NCBI GenBank assembly: GCA_958450365.1 | Contig: CAUEEP010000045.1 | Span: 52,086-116,085, forward strand | Source of the DNA: Mesorhabditis belari | Lineage: Eukaryota > Nematoda > Chromadorea > Rhabditida > Rhabditidae | DNA: 64,000 nt | Reading direction: 5' to 3' | Shown: positions 1-10,252 of the stretch, piece after piece | How the letters are laid out: every line of letters starts with the position of its first letter | Position numbering within the stretch: the stretch's first letter is position 1 | Notes under the pieces: model-generated | The model's input: the letters and a program-made list of their open reading frames with translations, nothing else | Told to the model about the DNA's origin: nothing | Database searches by the model: none | Made by a program: the position numbers and the translations under genes

Positions 1-400
1 ATTTTGGTTTGTGTGTGAGACAAGTGTGAGACTCAAAAATCGAGGAGTGGAGATGTCAGCTGTCAGCCCAGTTTGAGCACTTTCTTCAAAAGAAACCCAT
101 TTTGGTGTCAATAGAAAAGTTGTAGAGAATCAAAAATTAGGCTTATAGCCAAATTTCCAAAAAGATACACTTAGTAGTTTCGCTTAAAATGCAAGTTTTG
201 TTGCAAGATTTGTGAAAATTCGTAAATTTGGCATTTCTTGAAAACCAGTTTTTGAATCGTTCTGGAAATTTGGATATAAGCTTCATTTTTGATTCTCTAC
301 AACTTTTCCATTGACACCAAAATGGGTTTCTTTTCAAGAAAGTGCTCAAACTGTGCCATCTGACAATAGCCGGCAGTTTTCCATTCACCAACCCAATAGA
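1..400 (-). mobile_element. Mariner-derived MITE copy, truncated by window edge
   Basis: This block is the reverse complement of sequence found at 5760-6068 and 24596-25110. It ends near 400 with the family's terminal repeat (ATTCACCAACCCAATA). Its other end lies outside the window. It occupies the intron just before the first visible exon of the esterase. No intact coding sequence is present; the short ORFs here are incidental. Confidence 0.7.
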
Positions 401-437
401 TATTGATAAAGATCTTCAATTTATCAATCAATTTCAG

Positions 438-3400
438 AGTACTACGATCCAACAATTTACTCATTTGTGGAAAAACTCGGTTGTTACGTTTTCTCGGTTG
501 AATATCGGCTTTGTCCCGAACATCCCTTCCCTGCAGCTATTGATGATTGCTCGAATGTGGCAAAAGCTTTGATGAAAAAGTTTGAAAGCTATTTTGATTT
601 CAGAAATTTGTTTAGAGAAAAAGAATATGGAATTGATCCGACTAAAATTATCATCATGGGTGACAGTGCAGGCGGGAATCTGACAGCGACGACAACTCTG
701 CGTTTGACGAATGAGCATTTAGAGTACCCGATTAAGGTAGGGTTTTTGAGATAAAGAAAGATAGTTTACAAAGTTTAAATTGCTAAAAGAATATATTTGA
801 TGAAAAGGGAATGATGACTATAATTTTTGATTGGATACTCCGTGTTCAATGGGGTTTACTCACAGATCTATGACAGATCTCTCTGACAGATCTCTGACAG
901 ATCTCTGACAGATCTCTGACAGATCCCTCTAACAGATCTCTCTGACAGATCTCTCTGCTAGATCCCTCTGACAGATCCCTCTGACAGATCCCTCTAACAG
1001 ATCTCTCTGACAGATCTCTCTGCTAGATCCCTCTGACAGATCCCTCTGACAGATCCCTCTAACAGATCTCTCTGACAGATCTCTCTGCTAGATCCCTCTG
1101 ACAGATCTCTCTGCTAGATCCCTCTAACAGATCCCTCTGACAGATCTCTCTGACCGATCTCTGACAGATCCCTCTAACAGATCTCTCTGACAGATCTCTG
1201 ATAGATCTCTCTGACAGATCTCTCTGACAGATCTCTTGTTTTTCAGTAGATCTCTAGTACAGTAAGCATAGCTAGTTGTAGCTATTGTTAGTGTTATGGT
1301 TGATTGTAGACATTACTACTACTTCTTTGTATGGTTTTTATCGAATCTCCGGTACAATGATATTGATTGAGCCACAGATTCGACCACAAATTCGACCATA
1401 GATTTAAACCAGAACTTGAAATCTTTTGTTGGACGATCCAGGCTCACGAATGCAGTTGCTATGCTGCAATTGTCCTTTCCTATTTCAATACTGGTCCATT
1501 ACATTGTCTTGTGTATTGTTTATATGTTACTACAATCAAATTACTGTTGCTACAATCAAATTACTGTTACTACAATTAAATTACTGTTACTACAATCAAA
1601 TTAAGGCCCATGTCATGATCTACCCGGTGATTCACATGTTCAGCTTTCGAGATCCGTCTTGTTTGCAGTACTACGCTTTGTACAATGGAGCTGCATTGCT
1701 AAGGTTGTGGTTTGATTCAAGAATAGTTAAACACGATTTTAGAACTTAAATTAAATGACAATTTCTTATTGCTTAAATCCATTTTAGTCCTGTTTCAATG
1801 GCTCGCTGGAGCTTGTTCTATTTGGGAGAAAAAGGAACCCACAGTCAAGTGAAAGATTTGTTGAAGAATCGACACATCAATCAGTTAGTTTAAGATCAAA
1901 TAATCAAAAATCAATATCAACAATCAATATCTACAATCAATATCTACAATCTATATCTACAATCTATATCTACAATCTAAATCTTTGAATCTTGTGTTAA
2001 ACTGATTTAATGATTCAGTTATGCTTTAAGTAATTATTGCAGAAAGATCCTCTCACTCCCAGAATTCTCCAAACACATCCCGAAAGAGCATCTAGCTCTT
2101 GATGACCCGCTGAAACCAAATGATAAGGTAAAACTTGAAAGTTAACGTTTTGATTCAACAAATTTTAGATTTTTCTTTAATTTACATCTTCAGAATCTAT
2201 ATTTTTACTGTTTTCAGCTAGCTTCAGCTGCTCTTAAAGCAATGAACCCGGAAATCAGCCCGATTTTTGCTGAAACCCTGAAGAATTTGCCGCCAGCAAT
2301 GGTTTTGACATGTGGATATGATGTGCTTAGGTAAATTTGGACCAATAACAAACTTATAGTGTTCCTTTTTGTCAAGATCAGGTTAGAATAGCTTCCGAAC
2401 TTTCAGGGATGAAGGCATCTTGTATGCCGATCGTTTGAAAGCCGATGGTGTGGAGACAAATTGGAAACACTATCCAACTGGGTTTGTTTTCAGTTGAATT
2501 CTTTCAAGATAGAAAAAGTGTATTTCTCTTAGTCATTTTTTGCAAAAACAGCATTTAAAGCGTGAATTGGTTACCGTATTTGGAATTTGGATGCTGCAAC
2601 AGATACGAGCTGGGTGACGGATTAAGGTAGACCTGCTTGATGAGTCCTGGCAAAGTTTTCAGACAGTCTGCCTCGCTCTTCGATTTCTTACTGCCCAAAA
2701 CCTCTTCGAGCATGAAACCCAGTTCCCTCGAAAGCCCTTATTCTAAGCTTCATTTTGATACCAAACTTGGCTAGGTTCTGTTTTCCCATTCTTTAGATTT
2801 CGATCATTTTAAATGCAAATTTTCCTGGACTTGTCAAGCTTCTCGAGTCCGGTGAAAGATTGATCGAAATCTGAAGAATAGCAAAACAGAACCTAGCCAT
2901 GTTTAGTATCAAAATGAAGCTTAGAATAAGGGCTTTCGAGGGAACTGGGTTTCATGCTCGAGGGAGCTTTGGGCAGTAAGAAATCGGAGAGCGAGGGAGA
3001 CTGTCGGAAAACTTTGCCCGGACTCATCAGGCAGGTCTACCGTAATCCGTCGCCCAGCTCATGGATGTTACAGCATCCAAATTTTTGTTACACTAGTCGT
3101 AAAGATTACTGTAACAGCAATTAACTTATAGTTAGATATAGAAAAAATGAAACTCTGTAAAATCAAGCTTATATCATGGAGATCTATCTAGGTAGCGGCG
3201 CGATTTAGATCAGACGAGGGTTACGGTAGCTGGAGCTATGTTTTAGAGCGTCTAACCGAGTCGGAAATAGTTTAGAAGTGACTAGTTTAGGCCAAATCAT
3301 GCTAGAAGTGGTACCGGACTTGATCCTGATTTGGCTTGACCTAGTAGCTTTTCAAAAAATCACAGGCTCACTGGCTTCATAAACTATCGTTGATTCTCAA

Positions 3401-3516
3401 TTTCACTTCAAATCTTTACCTCTTTCAGATACCATGGCGTTTTCAACATGCCTGGAAGTAAAATAGGCAAACAAATGCGTGAAGATATTGTGGAGTTTTT
3501 GACAAAATATATGTAA
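438..3516 (+). CDS. Arylacetamide deacetylase-like esterase/lipase (5' end outside window)
   Basis: An alpha/beta-hydrolase of the hormone-sensitive-lipase/arylacetamide-deacetylase family, expected to hydrolyse carboxyl esters or amides. Seven exons splice in phase: 438-736, 1606-1703, 1788-1883, 2043-2127, 2218-2330, 2407-2481 and 3429-3516. Visible motifs are VEYRLCPEHPFPAA, the nucleophile elbow GDSAGGN (Ser), the acid region YDVLRDEG (Asp) and the C-terminal YHGVFN (His), so the catalytic triad is complete. The oxyanion HGGG motif and the N-terminus, often a membrane anchor in this family, must lie upstream of the window. The stop is TAA at 3514. The introns carry a minisatellite and a foldback element but the coding frame is clean. 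The acceptor at 1605 is poor (AAG directly after a 20-bp tandem repeat). The exact substrate cannot be told. Confidence 0.88.
863..1240. repeat. Minisatellite (CAGATCTCTCTGA-type, about 13 bp)
   Basis: About 28 imperfect copies of a 13-bp unit (CAGATCTCTCTGA / CAGATCCCTCTAA) lie in the first visible intron of the esterase gene. Higher-order blocks recur, for example the CTAGATCCCTCTGA variant. Confidence 0.9.
1519..1605. repeat. 20-bp tandem repeat abutting a splice acceptor
   Basis: Four copies of a TTACTGTTACTACAATCAAA-like unit run directly into the AAG that serves as acceptor for the esterase exon at 1606. The usual T-rich tract before the acceptor is therefore absent. Confidence 0.75.
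2608..3063. mobile_element. Foldback/MITE-like palindrome in esterase intron
   Basis: The left arm starts GAGCTGGGTGACGGATTA and includes GTAGACCTGC. It is repeated in inverted order on the right, ending TAATCCGTCGCCCAGCTC at about 3043-3061. The arms are roughly 200 bp with scattered mismatches, and no protein is encoded. It sits between the sixth and seventh visible exons of the esterase. Confidence 0.8.
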
Positions 3517-3673
3517 ATTTTTTGATTTGACTGACTTTTTGATTTGACTGACTTTCTGATTTTGACATTAATCTTAGTGACCTCATTGTGTACAGGTACG
3601 AATCTCTAGTTTCCCATCGATCTAGTCACTGACTTTTCATTGTTTTTATAATTGCTCTGATTTTATTTAGTCA

Positions 3674-3679
3674 AATAAA
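3674..3679 (+). terminator. Poly(A) signal of esterase gene
   Basis: AATAAA lies 158 bases after the stop codon, in AT-rich DNA, and is the first match downstream of the gene. Confidence 0.55.
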
Positions 3680-4176
3680 TGTTTTACATAACAGTACAAA
3701 AACTGAATTTTTTAAAATCAATGACGAATTTTTGTTGAAGTCAGGGAGAAGCGGCGGTTCAGGCAACAGCTCTGAAACTTTACATTCGAATTTCGCCACC
3801 ACCAGAACGCACTAATTTTTTGCTTCTATGATTTTTAACAGCGTAGATTCCTAATTTTGTATTTACTTGAACTTTAGTGGCTCTTTTCTACCTATTTCAA
3901 ATAGTTTCTACCGATTTCAAGCAGGTTTTAAGCCTCTTAATTCAGTGCTGCCTCTCTCAGTTCACATTTACACCCACTGGAAATAGAAGGCTCTTGAAAG
4001 CACGGAAATCTTGCTCAAACTGGCCTAATAGTTGTCCAGGATGTTTTAAAAAATGCTTCCAATAAATTCAGCGGAATTAATTACCGTAGAAAGTGTTTTT
4101 AAAAATAGTGTAGAGTTTTAAAAAATTGGTTTTGACAAACTGCTCCCCGAACTACTAAAGCACTGATTGTTTTACT
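3680..4176. other. Intergenic, no gene seen
   Basis: AT-rich sequence between the esterase poly(A) signal and the mariner element. The one short plus-strand ORF (3877-4065) has no splice support or recognisable motif. Confidence 0.5.
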
Positions 4177-4303
4177 ATTGGATTGGTGAATTGAAAACTA
4201 CCGGCTATTTCGCGGGACTCGCAGATAAAAAAACAAAAGCATTGAACCAGCTGAAAGGGGGTTTGTTTTCTCCAACATTTCCTCTAGCTATTGCGAAAAA
4301 ATA

Positions 4304-4723
4304 ATGCTTCCAGCTTTTTATTTTTTGGTATTTTTCTTCACTTCTTCTATTGCACTCGACAATCTGCCACCGGGACATATTCGTCATGTCATGCTTCATG
4401 AGTTCCTACAAGAGCACAGTGCAGGCTTGGCAGCTGCTAATATTAAAAAGATATATGGGGAGGACTCACCTTCCGAAAGAACGTGTCGAGTATGGTTTGC
4501 TAAGTTTCGATCTGGGGACAAATCTTTGAATGATGCAGTGGGCCGTGGAGCGGCACCCCAACTGGATAATTCCAAATTACTCGAGCTCATTACCAACGAC
4601 CATCGGGCATCATCACGTGAATTGGGAGAAGAGTTAGGGGTTGATCATGCTACAGTGTTGAATCACCTTCATAACCTCGGATTTAAATCGAAACTTGGGA
4701 CTTGGATGCCCTATGTTCACTGA
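4304..4723 (+). pseudogene. Mariner transposase, N-terminal half
   Basis: Codes for the N-terminal HTH domain of mariner/SETMAR-type transposases (motif CRVWFAKFRSGD) followed by the second HTH (SSRELGEELGVDHATVLNHL). It stops at 4723, before the DDE catalytic domain. Residues before about 4380 are probably not part of the original protein. It has no role in the neighbouring genes. Confidence 0.85.
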
Positions 4724-4812
4724 CCCTCACTGACCCTATGTTCACTGACCCTCACTGACCCTATGTTCACTGACACTGCCAAATGGAACTTATTTGGAAT
4801 GAAAAGCGAAAC

Positions 4813-5747
4813 TACAGGGTGCGGCCAAAATATCCGGCGGAACGTACTTTTTGCCATAATACTGCGAAAACTCATTTATTCACGCTTCTTTTTATGTTTA
4901 TGCATTTTTTTATTCTTTTTTATATGTTTCAATTATTTTTTTGATAAATAAGTGAAACAAAGACTTAAGAAATGCAAAGTTTTGTTGCGGCGTTTGAAGG
5001 GTGGCACGCATCGGAGGGTTCTCTGGTCGGATGAAGCGCCATTCACAATTGAGCAGGAATTCAACAAGCAAAATAATCGGATTTTAACAAAAGATGTTGC
5101 CACGGCAAATTCTCAGGGAAGAATTGTCCAAAAATCGGCTCATCCAAAATCGTTGATGGTTTGGGCCGGGGTGACCGCTGATGGAAAAACACCTCTTGTT
5201 TTTGTGCAGCCAGGTGTGAAAATTGATCAAAATTACTACGAAAAAGAAATTTTGATGAGGCATATGAAGCCTTGGGCTGATAATCACTTTTCTGGAGCAC
5301 CTTGGATCTTTCAACAAGATTCTGCACCAGCACATCGTGCAAAAAAGACCATGGAGTGGTTTGCCAAGCAAAACGTGGATTTCATTACCCCGGAAGAATG
5401 GCCTGCAAATTCACCTGGCATCAATCCTATGGATTTCGCCATATGGGGAATCTTGAAGGCAAAGGTCTCATCAGCTCCACATGCTAATTTGGATGATCTG
5501 AAAGCCACCCTTATCAAGGAATGGGCAAAAATCCCCGTTGAGACTCTCCGTGCCGCGGTCGACGATGTGCCGAAGCGACTTAGGGCTTGCATGAAGGAAA
5601 AAGGAGGAAACTTTGAGATTTAACTGTTTTTATTTTGTTATTTGGACTGTTGTTGTTATTTTCAGTAAAATTCTATAAAGCTTTTCTGCTAATTTTCTGA
5701 AGACCAGTCGGTCTTTTCATCGCCGGATATTTTGGCCGCACCCTGTA
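4813..5747 (+). mobile_element. DD37D (maT-type) mariner element, internally deleted, with perfect TIRs
   Basis: Flanked by TA dinucleotides, it begins CAGGGTGCGGCCAAAATATC and ends with the exact complement, the usual signature of an IS630/Tc1/mariner insertion. It contains only the catalytic part of a transposase. The N-terminal DNA-binding region is deleted, so it is non-autonomous. The perfect terminal repeats suggest a fairly recent insertion into the older mariner around it. A related end (TACAGGGTGCGGC) appears at 53252. Confidence 0.88.
4952..5623 (+). pseudogene. maT-type transposase catalytic domain (N-terminus missing)
   Basis: An open frame of 223 codons encoding an RNase-H-fold transposase domain. 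The three catalytic acids are visible: Asp in WSDEAPF, Asp in QQDSAPAH and Asp in GINPMDFAIW. There are 37 residues between the second and third, the DD37D spacing of maT elements. The start used has no preceding HTH domains and TAA lies just upstream, so this is a 5'-truncated gene rather than a short functional protein. Confidence 0.88.
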
Positions 5748-6068
5748 CTATGTGTATCTTTTTGGAAATTTGGATATAAGCCTAATTTTTGATTCTCTAC
5801 AACTTTTCCATTGACACCAAAATGGGTTTCTTTTGAAGAAAGTGCTCAAACTGGGCTGATAGCTGACATCTCCAGTCCTCCATTCTTGAGTCTCACCCTT
5901 GTCTCACACACAAACCAAAATCCTACTACGAAAGAGGAATCCGCAAATTGCCTGTAAAATGGGCAGAAGTCGTCAATAATAATGGAAATTATTTGGAACG
6001 AATTGATGGTTTTATGTTGAATCAATTTTAGTTCAAAGTCCGGCACTTTTCAATTCACCAATCCAATA

Positions 6069-6625
6069 CTTCTTGCTTATCTGCTGTCCAGTACTACTGG
6101 ATTTCTTTCTTATAGCGATCAATTTACTACTGTATCAGTAGTTCGGTGCAACTATTACATTATGTTACAAGTATTGGTGTACTTTACCTCATCTCCTAGA
6201 CTGAGTTGTCATTTGCTAGGGTTTTGGTTTTTTGCTAGGGTTTTTTTGCTAGCTATAATAATGAAGTTTCTGCCTTTTCGTTGCTGACACCGATAACTAT
6301 ATCACTACTATAGTATCGGGTATAAGTACTGAGTTTGCCATCTTAAGGCTTGCCATTCTTAATATCTTAAAGTCTACTCACTTGTTAGCCTTTCCATCCT
6401 CGGTTTCTAGGGTTGGGTAGAGCTTGGCAGTGAGTCCGTCGGTGGTTTTCGAGAATCTCTTGCTAAAATGTTACTATACGTTGAATTATAGTATTCTGTG
6501 AGAAATAGTTGTATTGTTGTATGTATTGTAGCGGAATATTGAATGATCTACTATGAATGAATGAATGATCTACTACATATGAATGATCTACTACATATGA
6601 TCTACTACTACATAGTACTTTTAGT
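6069..6625. other. Intergenic, no gene seen
   Basis: AT-rich DNA with short repeats (TCTACTACATATGAATGA-type near 6545-6610). No supported coding exon. Confidence 0.5.
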
Positions 6626-8762
6626 TTACCAAAAAACCAACCGAATACAAATCACTTTGACAAGCCAGAAAATAATCAAAATGATGAGGAGTTGACCGAT
6701 GAGAAAAAGGAGAAGATTCGGGCGATCGATCTTGATTGGAAAGAAGTCTGAAAATGTTTTTAATGTCTGAATGTTCATGGTTCATGTCTGAATTTTAATG
6801 GTTCAACTTTGAAATCCATAAGCCAATAGTAGAAATTGAAGATTATTTTTGCTTATGCTTCTGGTACATTTTGCTTCTGAATCCAAGCGATATGCCTCGA
6901 TTTTTAAAAACAGAATTAAACATTGACAATGTTAAACATGACATGACATCATGACAATGTTAAACAACAAACATTTTAAAGTTTTTTTACTTACTTGATT
7001 TGCAAGCAGGTTTCACTTCAAATCCTTTAACATTTGGTGCACTTTGGGAAAACTGTTTCAGTGTCCCACGAGGTGGAGCGGTTGTTGAAGGCGTTGTGGT
7101 GGATGTGGTTGGGGTGGTTGTCTTGAAGAGGCGCGGAGTACTGCCACAACCCACCTAAAAATTTGGATTCTGGGACATTTGGTAGGCGCCCCGCCCCTTT
7201 TGTCATTGGCAATCTAACTTTGAACTCAAATATCTTGGTGTTGGGTTGTTCAATTGAAATATTCTTGGTATCATTGGATTGCCAGTGACAAAAGAGGGCG
7301 GGGCGCGTATAAAAGGTCTTTTTGGCCCCGCCCCTTTTGCCAATCTAACTTTGAGCTCAATATCTTGGTGTTGAGCTGTCCGATTTAAATATTTTTAATA
7401 TCATTGGATGCGCCAAGTCTGTCTCTGTCGACTGGTACAAAAATTATTGAAATTGAACAGCCCAACACCAAGAAATTTGATTGATTGCCAATGGCAAAAG
7501 GGCTGAGCGCGTATAAAAGGTCTTCCTGGCCCCGCCCCTTTTGCCAATCTAACTTTGAGCTCAAAGATCTTGGTGTTGGGTTGTTCAATTTCAATATTCT
7601 TAGTATCATTAGATGCGCCAAGTCTTTCTCTGTTGATTGGTTCAAAAACTATTTAAACTGGACCGCCCAACACCAAGATATTTGAGTTCAAAGTTAGATT
7701 GCCAATGGCAAAAGGGGCGGGGCGTATAAAAGGTTATTGGTTATTAGATATCAAATGGTTATTGGACATCAAATTTCCAATAACCAGAAATTTGCTGGTC
7801 AAGTTAGAGTTTACATCATTTCTACTTTAGTATCACTTTTAAAAGTTTTAAAACGTTTTAAAAGTTAAAACGTTTTAAAACGCGTAAAGATGTATGCGTT
7901 TGGTAACTTCAAAAAGCTAAAGGAAAGAGCTGCAAATGAAAAATATTCACCTCATCAGTCCAATCAACACAATCGATTTTCCCGTCACAGACGCGTGTCT
8001 TCGGAATGCAAATCCCATTGCCACACGCGACTTCGGAGGCTTTGCAGCTTGAAATCCCCTTTGGACAATCCTCGTCGTCACCAAGGAAACAATCCTAAAC
8101 ACTTTCTCGTAATCAAGAATTCCAATGAATCATTTTTGACAGATATTTATTTTAATTACCGCAATTGCCGAAATTACCGCGATCAAACGCCGGCTTGTAT
8201 TTGATCAGTCGAATTTTGGCATCACTGATGTGAGTCTTTTAATTCCCTCATTGAATGTGAGCAAAATTTGACTAATCGAATGGCCTCGCCTTAACGCCAT
8301 TAACGCCTTTTTTAACGCCATTAACGCAAAATAGATGTCTTTTAGCATTAGTTCAGACAATTAGAGTAGTTTTCTAAGAAAAACGCTTTTTAGATTGACT
8401 GAGAGAAACGCATTGACTGAGAGAAACGTGCTCTAATCAAGGCAAACTCAACAACTGCTCTCAATACGCAGAAAGACTGATATTAAGTTAAATAACGGGT
8501 ATTGCTTTGTACATTTTAAGTATTACGGTATATTACGGCATTACGGCATTACGGCATTACGGCATTTACTAGACATCAAATCACTCACCTTTTTCCCATC
8601 ACATCGAAGACGACTCGGAATACACTCCCCCTCAGCACAACGAAATTTTCCCCGTTCACATGGCTCATTGAGGGGATCGTTGATTGGGAAACTATCAAGC
8701 TCCGCACAATTCACACCGATCAACACCAACAGAAACGAGAAAATACCTCCCAGCCAGTTCAT
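6626..8762 (-). CDS. Type I membrane protein with two LDL-receptor class A domains
   Basis: Four minus-strand exons join in phase: 8762-8589, 8094-7951, 7154-6995 and 6747-6626 (199 residues). Residues 1-20 form a signal peptide ending VNCA. LDLa domain 1 spans residues 35-68, split across exons 1 and 2. LDLa domain 2 spans about 75-109. Each has six cysteines and the C-D-G...D-C calcium-site pattern (CDGKIDCVDWTDE in the second). A Thr/Pro-rich stalk follows (TTTPTTSTTTPSTT), then one hydrophobic span near the C-terminus (LLLFLIGQLLIILIIFWLV) and a short tail. This predicts a small cell-surface protein with a mucin-like stalk that binds calcium and an unknown ligand. The ATG at 8762 lies 2 bases after an ATTCAG acceptor, suggesting SL trans-splicing. 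An upstream in-frame ATG at 8783 would precede that site and is less likely. I cannot name an ortholog. Confidence 0.85.
7105..7745. repeat. Cluster of inverted and direct repeats (GCGGGGC...TATAAAAGG units)
   Basis: Several copies in both orientations of a module holding TTTGCCAATCTAACTTTGAGCTC, a GGCGGGGCG core and GCGTATAAAAGG. It fills intron 2 of the LDLa gene and runs up to the start of exon 3. It is GC-rich compared with its surroundings. Confidence 0.8.
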
Positions 8763-8768
8763 CTCTGA
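8763..8768 (-). promoter_or_regulatory. Probable spliced-leader acceptor
   Basis: On the minus strand the sequence TTTTAAATTCAG ends two bases before the LDLa-gene ATG, a typical arrangement for nematode trans-splicing. Inferred from sequence only. Confidence 0.45.
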
Positions 8769-9035
8769 ATTTAAAAGTATCAAAATTTGATTTAAAAGAA
8801 AATCGAATGAATGAAATCCGTTTGATTCTCGTTTTGTTTGAGCTTTTAGCGACTCATTGTTGTTTTTTTTTGTTTATCACGTCCAGCAATCTCCATCGCA
8901 TTTCGCGATATTAAGAGATTTTAAAATAACCCGAGAGAAGGGTGAAATCAGCCATTGAAGACTCAGAATCAGAGATGAGAAATCAAAACCAGTTTACTTG
9001 ATCATTTTCTAAGTTCATTGGTTCAACTTCAATCA

Positions 9036-9205
9036 AGTACAATAGCTGATCCTCGTCTGAGCCGTGTAAAGTAGACGTCGGAAATCGGAGCAGTTCGGGG
9101 TGACGATATTTTGGCCAAAAGCTTCTACCAAAACAGGTTATTGTTCTATTTCTTTTTTCATTAATTAGCGCGTCTTATGGGCTACATTTTGACCTATAAT
9201 ACTTC
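9036..9205. repeat. Half-copy of a dispersed palindromic element
   Basis: Matches one arm of the palindrome at 10714-11150, sharing GTAGACGTCGGAAATCGG and the later TACATTTTGACCTATAATA stretch. The surrounding stretch from 8769 to 9373 holds no supported gene. Confidence 0.75.
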
Positions 9206-9373
9206 CCAATGTCTTTTTGAATTGAACGAAAATCCCAAATTTTTGCAGAAGACTAAATTGAATGGAATCAAAGTTGGAGCACTCGATGTGGCCAATATAA
9301 AAGAATGGATGAAATCTGAAGGGAATCATCGAATCCATTCATTCGCTTCATTCTTCGATCTCTCAACTCAACC

Positions 9374-9858
9374 ATGCCATCCAAATCACTCATCCAATCC
9401 TCTCTTCTTCTCATCTACATCATCATTGCCTGCACCACTTTCCTCACTTCGCTTCGTGAGTTCAAATATCCATTCTAAAATATCCCTGAGAGTGAGTAAG
9501 ATCCTAGAAATATGTGATAGGAATCATTAGACAAAAAAATATAATAATACCGTAAAAGCTGTAATAGTAGCCCCTTACGTAGAGCACGGAGAACTCTCAG
9601 AGTGAGCTTCTAGAATCATTAGACAACAGAAATCTGATAATATTTCATTTTCAGCATCTGTCGTTGCGCCCGTGTATGAGCCAGCCTGCAATTCAACTTG
9701 CTACGTAAGTGCTCAAATTATATTACAATTTTGTGACACTTTAAAAAACGAGATTACAATCGCAAACTGTTTACACTGGGATGATCAATGATTGTTGTGC
9801 CGGATTGAGTTATTGTTGCGGTGGCACCTACACGGCCGGCAAGGCTTTCTGCAGCTAA
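9374..9858 (+). CDS. Possible small secreted cysteine-rich peptide
   Basis: Exon 1 (9374-9455) begins MPSKSLIQSS and encodes a strong signal peptide. Exon 2 (9655-9704) reads PVYEPACNSTCY. The last exon ends at 9858 and reads TGMINDCCAGLSYCCGG...FCS before TAA. An AATAAA signal follows at 9956. The cysteine pattern (C-x3-C, CC, CC, C) and size of about 75 residues resemble secreted nematode peptides. There is a problem: the exon 2 donor ends in phase 0, while the only AG acceptor before the last exon (9752) enters in another phase. Either an indel, a non-canonical splice or a wrong exon 2 frame must be invoked. Family unknown. Confidence 0.5.
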
Positions 9859-9955
9859 GAAAATCGCCTTATCGATGTCTAATCCGGTTTAGATCTATTT
9901 TGTAATGTTTATTCAACTGTATTCTTACGTTTTTAGCTTTATCATTGTAATGGTT

Positions 9956-9961
9956 AATAAA
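9956..9961 (+). terminator. Poly(A) signal of the cysteine-rich peptide gene
   Basis: AATAAA 98 bases after the TAA stop. Supports a real 3' end here. From here to 10252 no further gene is seen. Confidence 0.5.
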
Positions 9962-10252
9962 TGGAAAATGAGAAGCCTTTTATAAACAACGAGCATAGCA
10001 AATCTCAGAAACTCGAAACTTCTTAACACAACTCGCTCTTTAGCAGAGCTACTAACAGTTATTGAACAATTATGATAAACTAATTATTGAACAGAGTGCA
10101 ATTCGTTTTCAATCTTGCCACAGAGTTTAAAAAGCGCTTACATACACAAAATTGAGCGGCTCCTTTTGCAGTGCAAGAAAAAACAGAGAAATGACTCCGC
10201 CCATTTTTCCAATGTCGACTCGGCTTCTCCTTCGAATTTCCGCTCAGTCAGC

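Larger units (their letters stand above)
4177..6068 (+). mobile_element. Mariner-family transposon interrupted by a second transposon
   Basis: The ends are inverted repeats (TATTGGATTGGTGAATTGAAAA left, its complement at 6047-6068). Inside, 4380-4723 encodes the two helix-turn-helix domains of a mariner transposase, and 5925-6031 encodes the C-terminal tail (motif YYERGIRKLPVKWAEV, then a TAG stop). The catalytic middle of this element is missing; in its place sits an unrelated element (4813-5747). The reading frame is broken after position 4723, so this copy is dead. Relatives occur at 1-400 and 24525-25110. Confidence 0.85.

Noticed and set aside
866..1235. Possible CRISPR-like array
   Set aside because: Units are contiguous with no unique spacers; it is a eukaryotic minisatellite.
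5061..5592. Several minus-strand ORFs near 5.0-5.6 kb
   Set aside because: Shadows of the transposase gene on the plus strand.
6641..6750. A plus-strand exon reading NQNDEELTDEKKEK...
   Set aside because: It is the antisense of the LDLa gene's membrane-span exon, which has better splice sites and fits the signal-peptide/stalk/TM design.
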